Assembly: GCF_003148845.1 (NCBI RefSeq)
Contig: NZ_QGHA01000003.1
Span: 1-64,000 of the forward strand
Reading direction: 5' to 3'
Origin: Mucilaginibacter oryzae
Lineage (GTDB): Bacteria > Bacteroidota > Bacteroidia > Sphingobacteriales > Sphingobacteriaceae
DNA length: 64,000 nucleotides
Shown here: in pieces, positions 1 to 7,471 of the stretch
Position numbering within the stretch: position 1 is the first letter of the stretch
Layout: each line of letters opens with the position of its first letter
The notes under the pieces: generated by a model
What the model was told of the DNA's origin: nothing
What the model saw: only the letters and a program-made list of their open reading frames with translations
Databases searched by the model: none
Made by a program: the position numbers and the translations under genes

Positions 1-164
1 TCTTGTAAGGCCAGTTCGCCACCTTGTTCGTAAAGTTCCTTGAACCTGTAGAAACTATCACGGGAATAGCCCATCACTTTACAGGCCTGTGATACGTTAC
101 CTAAATGCTCGGCAAGCTCCAATATGCCCATCTTGTTTTTGATGATCTTTGCTTGGGTTGTCAT
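1..164 (-). mobile_element. IS481-type transposase, N-terminal fragment cut by window edge
   Basis: Reading the minus strand from ATG at 162-164 gives 54 codons that run off the window, beginning [20 protein letters not shown] and continuing with a helix-turn-helix stretch ([20 protein letters not shown]). This is the N-terminal HTH region typical of IS481-family DDE transposases of Bacteroidota. Only the N-terminus is visible, so the catalytic DDE residues and intactness cannot be judged. The end of the element should lie between the start codon and the terminator at 232-268; the stretch around 200-229 is the likely terminal inverted repeat, but the other end is outside the window. Family call is from memory of the motif. 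Confidence 0.8.
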
Positions 165-231
165 AATGCTAATCTCTGTTACGTGCGTTAATTAATCGTA
201 ACTGTCAGATTAAATTGTGACTATCTCACCT

Positions 232-268
232 AAAACACAGCGCCGGATTAAATCCGGCGCTGTGTTTT
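232..268. terminator. Strong bidirectional intrinsic terminator
   Basis: A 17-bp perfect stem (232-248 paired with 252-268; core ACACAGCGCCGGAT) closes a 3-nt loop, with an A-run on the left and T-run on the right, so it can end transcription from either side. It separates the ku operon (minus strand) from the transposase gene. Confidence 0.9.
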
Positions 269-427
269 TTCTATAAAGAGATCCATCTCAAACGGTGTTA
301 TCTCCAAAGCCTGCAAACCAGGTGTTCTGGCTTTCAGAATTTTTCATCGACAGGTACAGACATCAGGCAACTAATGTGGTCATGAAGCTTATCCCCATTA
401 ACCCGGCTCAGAACTTTTCCAGTTTTT

Positions 428-1201
428 CTATGCCCCTTTTTTGGCTTGTAAGCTGCTCATTAACTGGTCGTAAAGATCATCGTTTTTGGCTTTGGCCGGT
501 TTAAGCTTTTTGATGGTTGGCCGTTTACCCTTCGCTTTAGCCTTGATCAGTTCAAGTAACTCGGTATGGTATTCGTCTTTGTATTTCGACAGATCAAACT
601 TTTCAGCATATTGGTTAACCAATGCGAGGCCAACATCCAGCTCTTTTTTGCTCACTTTTACATTATCGCTGATATTCAGGTCGTCCTGATCGCGGATTTG
701 TTGCTCGAAGCGGATACGGGTAACCACCATACTTTTTTTCACCGCGTGTACCACGCAAAGGCTTTCGGTGCTTCGTAATACAAATCTGGCCACACCGGCT
801 TTTTTTGTTTGTTGCAGGGTTTGAAAAAGCAACGCGTAGGCCTTGTTGTTTTTAGTATCAGGTTCGGTGTAATAGGAAGTTTCATAGTACATCGGGTTAA
901 TCTCTTCGAGGTCAACAAAGCTTTCTATTTCTATAACCCTGCTCTTTTCGGGCGCGGCAGCCTCAAAGTCGGCATCTTCCACAATAACATATTCGTCGTT
1001 ATCAAGCTTGTAGCCTTTAACTATCTTATCATAGGGAACTTCTTTTTTGGTATTCTCATTTACCCGCTGATATTTGATATGCGCATGATCCCGGCTGTCA
1101 AGCATATCCAGGTCGATACCTGAAGTTTGCACTGCCGAGTATAGTTTTACAGGGATGCTTACCAGGCCGAAGCCGATAGAGCCTTTCCAGATAGCCCTCA
1201 T
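428..1201 (-). CDS. ku: Ku protein, non-homologous end joining
   Basis: 257 residues, the usual size of bacterial Ku. It opens with the family signature MRAIWKGSIGFGLVSIPVKL and carries the Ku-core beta-barrel region, ending in a lysine-rich tail (residues about 220-245, KAKAKGKRPTIKKLKPAKAK). Bacterial Ku is a homodimer that rings DNA ends and recruits the ligase LigD. Its start codon overlaps the stop of the upstream 90-residue gene by 4 bp, so the two are co-translated. No ligD or other ligase is in the window; downstream there is only a terminator and the IS element, so the partner ligase must be elsewhere. Identity is secure. Confidence 0.96.
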   Translation of the reverse strand: MRAIWKGSIGFGLVSIPVKLYSAVQTSGIDLDMLDSRDHAHIKYQRVNENTKKEVPYDKIVKGYKLDNDEYVIVEDADFEAAAPEKSRVIEIESFVDLEEINPMYYETSYYTEPDTKNNKAYALLFQTLQQTKKAGVARFVLRSTESLCVVHAVKKSMVVTRIRFEQQIRDQDDLNISDNVKVSKKELDVGLALVNQYAEKFDLSKYKDEYHTELLELIKAKAKGKRPTIKKLKPAKAKNDDLYDQLMSSLQAKKGA

Positions 1202-1470
1202 GATTTTATGGTTTTGATGTGATCATTCGTTTGATGCGGATGGTGGTTCTCTATCTCATCGGCCAATAAATGCAGTACCTGCTCTTGGAGGTTACCTGGA
1301 TTACTGCAAACCCTCAGGTACTCATGCGGGTCAGGTTCAAAACTGGCAACCCAGGCGCCATCCCTAAAAACTTTAAACTTACAGGTTTGGCCGCTGTGAT
1401 GCAGGTATTCACCCACCTCAAAGCGCAGTACCTCTTTATCAACACTGATAGTTACCGGAAAATTATCCAT
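1198..1470 (-). CDS. Small protein co-transcribed with ku, unknown function
   Basis: 90 residues, starting MDNFPVTISVDKEVLRFEVG. No signal peptide or membrane segment is visible; the first 60 residues look like alternating strands (a small beta fold, with a WVASFEPDPHEYLRV core) and the tail is helical and His-rich (ENHHPHQTNDH). I do not recognise a named family. It is the first gene of a two-gene operon: its TGA overlaps the ATG of ku as ATGA, which implies a linked role, perhaps in end joining or in DNA-damage response, but that is inference from position only. Confidence 0.75.
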   Translation of the reverse strand: MDNFPVTISVDKEVLRFEVGEYLHHSGQTCKFKVFRDGAWVASFEPDPHEYLRVCSNPGNLQEQVLHLLADEIENHHPHQTNDHIKTIKS

Positions 1471-1730
1471 ATTAAAGTATTTGCTTTTTACAACTATTGT
1501 AACCGGCTTTTGTTTAGCAACAAGAAGTAAATATGATAGCTAACTACTCAATAAAATGGATTGAAAATTGCTATGCAACGGTAGTTTTTTGACACTCCGG
1601 CAACATCCGGAATTGTATAAAAATGGCTTTGTCAATCCCGATCTGGTTGTAGTTATAACGCAGGTATCAGTGCCTTAGTGCGCTAAAAAAAATATACTTC
1701 AAAACTTTCCTTTTTACCATTTTAGCCCGC

Positions 1731-1738
1731 TACTTTCG
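1731..1738 (+). promoter_or_regulatory. Candidate -7 box for the arr-like gene
   Basis: TACTTTCG, one base off the Bacteroidota -7 consensus TAnnTTTG, 21 bp before the start codon at 1760. No good -33 TTG is seen at the expected spacing. The divergent stretch 1471-1759 holds this and presumably the ku promoter; I see no other structure in it. Confidence 0.45.
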
Positions 1739-1759
1739 GCAAAAAACCAACCAGTTAAT

Positions 1760-2503
1760 ATGGAATTTAATCCAAATAATCACATTATACAGATGTGTAT
1801 GCGCGGAATGCTTATGGAAGAAACCGGCAAGTTTCAGGATGCCGTTAATTTATACAGGCAAGCCTGGGATGACGCTTCAAACGAGTTTGAAAAGTTTCTG
1901 GCCGCCTGGTTCATTGCCAGGCTCCAGCCCGAAGCTACCGGCAGGTTAATGTGGTATGACACGGCATTACAATTAGGCCTGAGTTTGGATAATGAACCGG
2001 TCAGGGCGGCTTTTCCCCCATTACATGAATATATCGCTCAATGTTACCAGGAACTGGGCGACGTTAGTCATGCCAGGAAACACCAGGAACTCGCCCTGTC
2101 ATCGGTTAGCCCGCCTTTGGATAAAGGCCCTTTTTATCACGGTACAAAAGCTGACCTGCAGGCCGGAGATCTCCTGAACGCTGGATACATGTCTAACTAT
2201 CAGTCAGAACTGGTGATGAACCACATCTATTTTACCGGCCTGATCAACGGCGCAGGTTTGGCGGCAGCTTTAGCCAACGGCGAAGGCGCTGAGCGCGTTT
2301 ATTTGGTGGAACCTACCGGCGATTTTGAGGACGATCCCAACGTAACCAATAAAAAATTTCCCGGAAACCCAACCCGTTCCTACCGTAGCCTGCAACCACT
2401 AAAAATCATTGGTGAAGCGACCGAATGGCAAAGGCAAACACCTGAACAACTGCAGCAATGGCGCGAAAAACTAAAGGCTAATAAAGGCGGGATAATCAAT
2501 TAA
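1760..2503 (+). CDS. arr: Rifampin ADP-ribosyltransferase (Arr) with N-terminal TPR-like domain
   Basis: 247 residues. The C-terminal half (about 122-222) is an almost textbook Arr domain: GPFYHGTKADL with His127, NHIYFTG with Tyr157, and FEDDPNVTNKKFPGNPTRSY with the Asp191/192 pair, matching the His-Tyr-Asp set of mycobacterial Arr. Arr transfers ADP-ribose from NAD to rifamycins and inactivates them. Ordinary Arr is about 140 residues; here about 115 helical residues precede it (FQDAVNLYRQAW, AAWFIARL, CYQELGDVSHARKHQELAL), resembling two or three tetratricopeptide-like helix pairs. Monocistronic, divergent from the ku operon and convergent with the AraC gene. Enzyme family is confident; whether rifampin is the natural substrate is not shown. 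Confidence 0.92.
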   Translation: MEFNPNNHIIQMCMRGMLMEETGKFQDAVNLYRQAWDDASNEFEKFLAAWFIARLQPEATGRLMWYDTALQLGLSLDNEPVRAAFPPLHEYIAQCYQELGDVSHARKHQELALSSVSPPLDKGPFYHGTKADLQAGDLLNAGYMSNYQSELVMNHIYFTGLINGAGLAAALANGEGAERVYLVEPTGDFEDDPNVTNKKFPGNPTRSYRSLQPLKIIGEATEWQRQTPEQLQQWREKLKANKGGIIN

Positions 2504-2572
2504 TGTCCATGATGCTAGTCTATATATTAAATCAGCGGGCTGGTTACGAAATCAATTGTTAAAATCCGAGAA

Positions 2573-3493
2573 TTAATTAAAGGACTTACGGAATTCAAGG
2601 GGCGACAGCCTGGTTTTAGTTTTGAATAATTTGCTGAAAGACTGCGAGTGCTCAAACCCCAAAGCATACGCCACCTCACTCACCGACAAGTTGGTGGTAG
2701 ACAGCTTTTCTTTCGCCTTATCAATAAGCCGGTCATGAATGTGCTGCTGAGCGCTTTGCCCGGTAAGTGAGCGCAGCATATCACTGAGGTAATTTGGCGA
2801 AAGATTTAGCTTTGCAGCCAGGTAAGCCACCGTAGGTATACCCCCGCTCAGCGCCTGTTCGTCGTTGAAATAGGTATTTAGCGTTTCCTCCAACCGTTGC
2901 AGGATATCGGTAATGGCCGCTTTCCTGGTCAGGAACTGCCGCCTGTAAAAGCGGTTGGCATAGCTCAGCAGCAGCTCGATCTGGGAGATCATAACTTCCT
3001 GGCTAAAATCGTCTATCCGGCTGTCCAGTTCCCTTTCCATAAAGTTGAAGATGGACAAAATGATGTTTTTTTCCTCTTCCGAAAGATGTAGCGTTTCGTT
3101 GGTGCTATAGGAAAAAAAGCCGTATTGTTTGATCTTTTTAGCCAGCGGGTAGCCTAAAAAGAAATCCGGGTGAATGATCAGGGTGTATTGCGAACACACC
3201 GCCCCCTCCTGGTCATTGCCGCCTATAATCTGTCCTGGTGCCGCAAACAACAAGCCGCCCGCATCAAAATCATAATAACCCTGCCCATATTTCAACTTAC
3301 CTCCCAATTTCGGTTTATAAGCTATTTTGTAATAAGCCAGCACATGCCGCGTTGGCAATTTACCTTCCAATACCGTATGCGCGCCGTTGATCAGGCTGAT
3401 CAGCGGGTGTTTAGGCTGCGGCAAGCCAAACAGGCGGTGCGCCTCGGTGAGCGATTCCAGCTTAAGCGGCTGTTCCTCTTCTTTTTTCATCAT
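2573..3493 (-). CDS. AraC-family transcriptional regulator
   Basis: 306 residues. The C-terminal 100 residues contain the two helix-turn-helix motifs of the AraC family (PTVAYLAAKLNLSPNYLSDM and SVSEVAYALGFEHSQSFSKL, then FKTKTRLSPLEFRK). The N-terminal part is a cupin-like sensing region with no recognisable ligand motif. Start is one of two adjacent ATGs (3493 or 3490). It lies 60 bp downstream of the SDR gene on the same strand, but a terminator hairpin sits between them, so it is either read through or has its own promoter. Regulation of the SDR is a reasonable guess because AraC-SDR neighbours are common. Confidence 0.92.
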   Translation of the reverse strand: MMKKEEEQPLKLESLTEAHRLFGLPQPKHPLISLINGAHTVLEGKLPTRHVLAYYKIAYKPKLGGKLKYGQGYYDFDAGGLLFAAPGQIIGGNDQEGAVCSQYTLIIHPDFFLGYPLAKKIKQYGFFSYSTNETLHLSEEEKNIILSIFNFMERELDSRIDDFSQEVMISQIELLLSYANRFYRRQFLTRKAAITDILQRLEETLNTYFNDEQALSGGIPTVAYLAAKLNLSPNYLSDMLRSLTGQSAQQHIHDRLIDKAKEKLSTTNLSVSEVAYALGFEHSQSFSKLFKTKTRLSPLEFRKSFN

Positions 3494-3507
3494 TAACTAA
3501 ATTACAA

Positions 3508-3538
3508 ACAACCGGGCATCGTTTTCATGCCCGGTTGT
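3508..3538 (-). terminator. Intrinsic terminator of the SDR gene
   Basis: Perfect 12-bp stem (ACAACCGGGCAT 3508-3519 with 527-538) and 7-nt loop; on the minus strand the hairpin is followed by TTTGTAATTT. It lies 15 bp upstream of the AraC start codon. Confidence 0.75.
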
Positions 3539-3553
3539 CATTATTGATTCATT

Positions 3554-4381
3554 TTACTGTGCCGAACGTGAAACCTCGTCCCACGCTTCCCAGGTGGCAA
3601 TACGGTCGGCATAAGCAGCTTTCAAGCCGGGCAGGTTGTGGCTACCCAGGTTTAACCGCAGCGGTGGGTTCACGGCATCCACTAATTTAAACAGCGCGTT
3701 AGGCGTGGCAAGCGGGTTGCCTCTTTCCATTCCTTTCATACGCTCCATAAAATCTGCCTTGAAATCGTGGTAAACCGGGTTTCCCTCAAAAATCTTCCCG
3801 ATCTGATCGCTTCCAAATTCAGTTGCATAAGCGCCCGGCTCAATAATGGTCACCTTGATACCAAATTGCGCTACTTCCAGCGCCAGGCTTTCATGGATGG
3901 CCTCGAATGCCCATTTAGACGAGCAATAATAACCGAGTATGGGCATGGCCAGGTGCCCCAGATTGCTTGAAGTACCCAGGATATGACCGTAACCCTGCCC
4001 GCGCAGCAGCGGCAACGCCGCCTGGATAACGCTAACCGGACCTATCACATTGGTTTCATATAAGGCGCGGATGTCATCTGCCGCTCCGTCTTCTATGGTA
4101 CCAACCAGCGGATAACCCGCGTTGTTCAGTATAATATCCAGCCGTTTAAAATGCGCATGTGCCGCGGTAACCGCTTCTTTCACCTGGGCCGCATTGGTAA
4201 CGTCGAGTTCCAGCAAGAATACCTGATCGCCATATTGTTTTTTCAGGGCTGCTATGCTACTCAAATTGCGGGCGGTAACAGCTACCTGGTCGCCGCGCTG
4301 AAGTACTGCTTCTGCCCAGATCCTTCCCAGGCCGCGTGAAGCGCCGGTAATAAACCACACTTTATTTGTTTGTTGTGTCAT
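3554..4381 (-). CDS. Short-chain dehydrogenase/reductase
   Basis: 275 residues. The Rossmann cofactor motif is at the N-terminus (ITGASRGLGR, residues about 11-20), followed by the structural NNAGY motif and the catalytic YYCSSK (Tyr-x-x-x-Lys) with the upstream Ser pair in GTSSN. Classical SDR size. Residue spacing and the Arg in the TGxxRGxG loop suggest NADP(H), but the substrate is unknown. Followed by its own terminator and then the AraC regulator. A second SDR of similar length lies at 19.0-19.9 kb but with a TetR partner, so they are not a tandem pair. Confidence 0.93.
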   Translation of the reverse strand: MTQQTNKVWFITGASRGLGRIWAEAVLQRGDQVAVTARNLSSIAALKKQYGDQVFLLELDVTNAAQVKEAVTAAHAHFKRLDIILNNAGYPLVGTIEDGAADDIRALYETNVIGPVSVIQAALPLLRGQGYGHILGTSSNLGHLAMPILGYYCSSKWAFEAIHESLALEVAQFGIKVTIIEPGAYATEFGSDQIGKIFEGNPVYHDFKADFMERMKGMERGNPLATPNALFKLVDAVNPPLRLNLGSHNLPGLKAAYADRIATWEAWDEVSRSAQ

Positions 4382-4603
4382 GCTATTTTTTATTTAATGG
4401 CACAAAGTTCCAGTAGCGGGCGATGGGTTTTGTAGCCGGATTACGGGTATTTGTAGGCTAATTACAGATCAGGGGCATGTTTCTCAAACATGATAAGTTT
4501 TAATTTCTGACCGGCGATTGCCGGTACTCTCCAATAGGAAGCACCATGCAAACATATCCGCTCTCAAACTATTAATTGAAGCAAACCTTCATAAATTAAA
4601 TAC
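4382..4603. other. Intergenic region, little structure
   Basis: 222 bp between the GH31 stop and the SDR start, both minus strand. It should hold the SDR promoter. The only structure I see is a small hairpin CCGGCGATTGCCGG near 4517-4530. No ORF of note. Confidence 0.4.
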
Positions 4604-7195
4604 CTATCGCATTTTACGGCACAATTTTATAAGCTTCGCCCTCTCCTGCTCACCAATCTGCCTTAATGATTTAATCTCATCCGGTATAAGCTTATAGGAG
4701 GTTTCAAACTGACTCAGGTACTTTTCAAAATCCATGGGATGATAACTAAACAAGCGATTGGTTTCCTCAGCAATACCGAGATTTTTCGGGATGTACATAC
4801 CATCATTACCATTATCACTGCTTTTTAACGCCGCCGTTATCATCGTCAGGCGTTTAAACTTTTCTACAAGCCCCGATGTTACCGGACCTCCGGGTGCCAC
4901 CTTGTAGGTTATCCGTATTTCCCGGGCAACCTTACGGTTTTGATCCGGAAGTAAAATATTTAAACACAGATTGTTCCCGTCATAATTCCAGCTACCATCA
5001 CGGCTATCCGGATTAAACTGCACGAGCTTGCCGTTTACCGATACCTTTGCGGGCGGCTGGGTACCAAACAGTTTTATCGTAAATTTCTTCCGTTCGACCA
5101 TTCCTGGATAATTGCCAACAGGAGGCGCGATATTCACCACCTGCACGTTACCGTTGATGCGCGATTCGATGTTCGTTTTAGCAAATTGGCTCTCATAACT
5201 CTTATCGTTCCCGTTATCCTCGTAAACCCGGAACTTACCGGTGCTACCGGGAAATATCCCTATTGTAAGATTGTCCGGATCCTTATCGAGATTTTGTACC
5301 TGGTCATCATACATCGGGATCACCGAGCCGGCTTTTACATACACCGGGTATTCGTTGATAGAAAACGAGCGTTCAAGTACCTGGCCGCCTTTAAGCAATG
5401 TTCCGGTAGACCATTCGTACCAGTCGTTTCCTTTAGGTAACCAAACCTTAACGGTAGCAAAACCATCAACAGATGGCGTGGTAACCGGCCTGATCAGCAT
5501 ATTATCGCCAAACATGTATTGTTCTTTATAGCTGTAAGCCTCCGGCTGTTTCGAGTAATCATAATACATTGGCCGGCAAAGCCCGATCCCCGTTTCGAAC
5601 GTTTTCCGGGACATGGTATAAATATAAGGTACAAGCGCGTAACGCAGCCTGATGGCATCATGCTGGGCGGTTGCATACTCCGCCGAAAAATTCCAGATCT
5701 CCTTTTTAATGGCCGCGTTTTTAGTGGAGTGGGTACGCATGATGGGACTGAAACCTCCGTATTGCAGCCAGCGGGTATAAAGCTCTGGCTCTACGCCTTT
5801 TTCATTTCCTTTAAGGATGTGCCCGCCTATATCATGGCTCCAGTACGAATATAAAACGTTTGAAGCCGTGCTGGTAAAATAAGGTTCATAAGCCAATGAT
5901 TCCCACGACATGAAAGTATCGCCCGAAAAGCCGATCTGGTAACGATGGTTGCCCAAACCGCCCCAACGGTGATATAGCAAAGGCCTGGTTTGGCTGTGCA
6001 TAGCCATATCTGTAAAAAATGTATAGTTAAGCCACCAGGTATTACTTAGTTGCGGTATTTTATTATCGTTGGGCCATTGCTGCCAGTCAAGCCACCAGAA
6101 ATCAACACCGGCCTTTTCTATCGGCCTTAAAACGATATCGAATAAGCCGCGCATAAATGCTTTGTTTGATGCTTCAAAAGGGATGGATCTCTTCTGAGCA
6201 GTATCCGCTTTCATGTAAGCAGCGAAACTCCGGTACTGATCTTCGGTTGGTTGAATACCATCCGCCGGGTGCAGGTTCAGGGTTGTTTTCAAATGGTTAT
6301 CCCTGGTCCATTTCAGGAACCTGCCGGGATCCGGAAAAAGATTTTTGTTCCAGGTGTAGCCAGTCCAGCCTTTGGTGTGCCAATCCATATCTATCACCAG
6401 CACATCGGTAGACACATCAAAGCGCCTCAGGTTCTGAACCAACTCCCGGAGCTCATTGTCTGAATAACTCCAATACCTCGACCACCAGTAGCCAAACACG
6501 TAGCGCGGTAACATGGGAACACGGCCGGCAATTTTGCTAAAATCCAATATAGCTGATTGATAGTTATCGCCATAAGCCAGAAAGTACCAATCCAATTTCG
6601 GAGTGCCTGGAGGGGCTACCCATGGCCAGTCAGAATGATCCAGTCTTAAGGATTGAGAATCATCCAGGAAAAACCAGCCGTCCCGTGAAAGGATCCCATC
6701 TTCCAGCTGCAATTTCTGATTGCTGTACAGGTTCATCTCACCGTCCTGGCCATCCAGCGTACGGGACGTGCCTTTTAAATTAAATTTCTGCTTTTGCCCG
6801 GGTTTCCACGCTACGGTGTCGGCACTCAAAAAACGGATTTTAAGGTTAGTGCTATCAAATACGCCTGAATTGATTTTATAAGCAAGCTCTATTTTATTTG
6901 TTTTGAGGTAAAACCAGTTATCGCTCGTACGCGTAGTGAACGCGGGAACCGGCAGCCTGCGGTTAACCACCACCAATGAAGCCCGGTTATCATAGCCTGA
7001 AGGTTGCCCCCACTGTAATCTCACCATTTGATCGGTAAGCACGGTGAAACAGGCGTTTCCTAATTGTACAACTGCTTTGGGGTCGGGCGTTAATTGGTTA
7101 CCGACCTGACCATAGGCCCTGCCGGTTATGAAGATTAAGCAGCAGGTTATCGTTTTAAAAAGCGTTATTATTTTTTGTTGAAAAGTGATGCGCAT
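4604..7195 (-). CDS. Secreted GH31 family glycoside hydrolase (alpha-glucosidase/alpha-xylosidase type)
   Basis: 863 residues from the ATG at 7195, chosen because it begins directly with a signal peptide (MRITFQQKIITLFKTITCC, cut after GRAYGQ); an upstream in-frame ATG at 7258 would add 21 non-signal residues. The GH31 (beta/alpha)8 barrel spans about 230-560, with nucleophile Asp370 in VDFWWLDWQQ and acid/base Asp426 in GFSGDTFMSW; a DUF5110-type beta domain follows. The last 70 residues are helical and extra. GH31 enzymes cleave alpha-linked glucose or xylose from non-reducing ends. It lies behind SusC/SusD, from which it is separated by a terminator, so it probably degrades the same glycan. 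Exact linkage cannot be read. Confidence 0.93.
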   Translation of the reverse strand: MRITFQQKIITLFKTITCCLIFITGRAYGQVGNQLTPDPKAVVQLGNACFTVLTDQMVRLQWGQPSGYDNRASLVVVNRRLPVPAFTTRTSDNWFYLKTNKIELAYKINSGVFDSTNLKIRFLSADTVAWKPGQKQKFNLKGTSRTLDGQDGEMNLYSNQKLQLEDGILSRDGWFFLDDSQSLRLDHSDWPWVAPPGTPKLDWYFLAYGDNYQSAILDFSKIAGRVPMLPRYVFGYWWSRYWSYSDNELRELVQNLRRFDVSTDVLVIDMDWHTKGWTGYTWNKNLFPDPGRFLKWTRDNHLKTTLNLHPADGIQPTEDQYRSFAAYMKADTAQKRSIPFEASNKAFMRGLFDIVLRPIEKAGVDFWWLDWQQWPNDNKIPQLSNTWWLNYTFFTDMAMHSQTRPLLYHRWGGLGNHRYQIGFSGDTFMSWESLAYEPYFTSTASNVLYSYWSHDIGGHILKGNEKGVEPELYTRWLQYGGFSPIMRTHSTKNAAIKKEIWNFSAEYATAQHDAIRLRYALVPYIYTMSRKTFETGIGLCRPMYYDYSKQPEAYSYKEQYMFGDNMLIRPVTTPSVDGFATVKVWLPKGNDWYEWSTGTLLKGGQVLERSFSINEYPVYVKAGSVIPMYDDQVQNLDKDPDNLTIGIFPGSTGKFRVYEDNGNDKSYESQFAKTNIESRINGNVQVVNIAPPVGNYPGMVERKKFTIKLFGTQPPAKVSVNGKLVQFNPDSRDGSWNYDGNNLCLNILLPDQNRKVAREIRITYKVAPGGPVTSGLVEKFKRLTMITAALKSSDNGNDGMYIPKNLGIAEETNRLFSYHPMDFEKYLSQFETSYKLIPDEIKSLRQIGEQERAKLIKLCRKMR

Positions 7196-7358
7196 GTAAA
7201 TATCAATTGTGATTGGGAATAATCCGGGAACGGGCATAAAACAGCTACCCCGGCTCAAAAACTCCGGTGTTGTTTGTTTTTTTAAAACAAGATTAACTGT
7301 AAAATTAAACGCGACTAAACCACGGGATTAATTTCAAGGCTATTATCAGCCTGAAAAA

Positions 7359-7386
7359 AGCGGTTGTTTTATTCAAAACAACCGCT
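7359..7386 (-). terminator. Terminator between susD and the GH31 gene
   Basis: Perfect 12-bp stem (AGCGGTTGTTTT 7359-7370 with 7375-7386) and 4-nt loop; read on the minus strand it is followed by a run of six T. It lies after the SusD stop and before the GH31 start, so it should reduce or stop readthrough into the glycosidase gene. Confidence 0.85.
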
Positions 7387-7471
7387 CATTTAGCTGCCCG
7401 GGTTTGATCTTCTAAATGAGTTTGATTAAAAACCTTAATTAAAAGAAAACACGCCGGTATTTCGGTTTAGG

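Noticed and set aside
295..504. 69-codon plus-strand ORF
   Set aside because: Overlaps the 3' end of ku in antisense and shows no recognisable features.
4604..7258. GH31 start at 7258 giving 884 residues
   Set aside because: The extra 21 residues precede a complete signal peptide beginning at 7195, so the later ATG is better.
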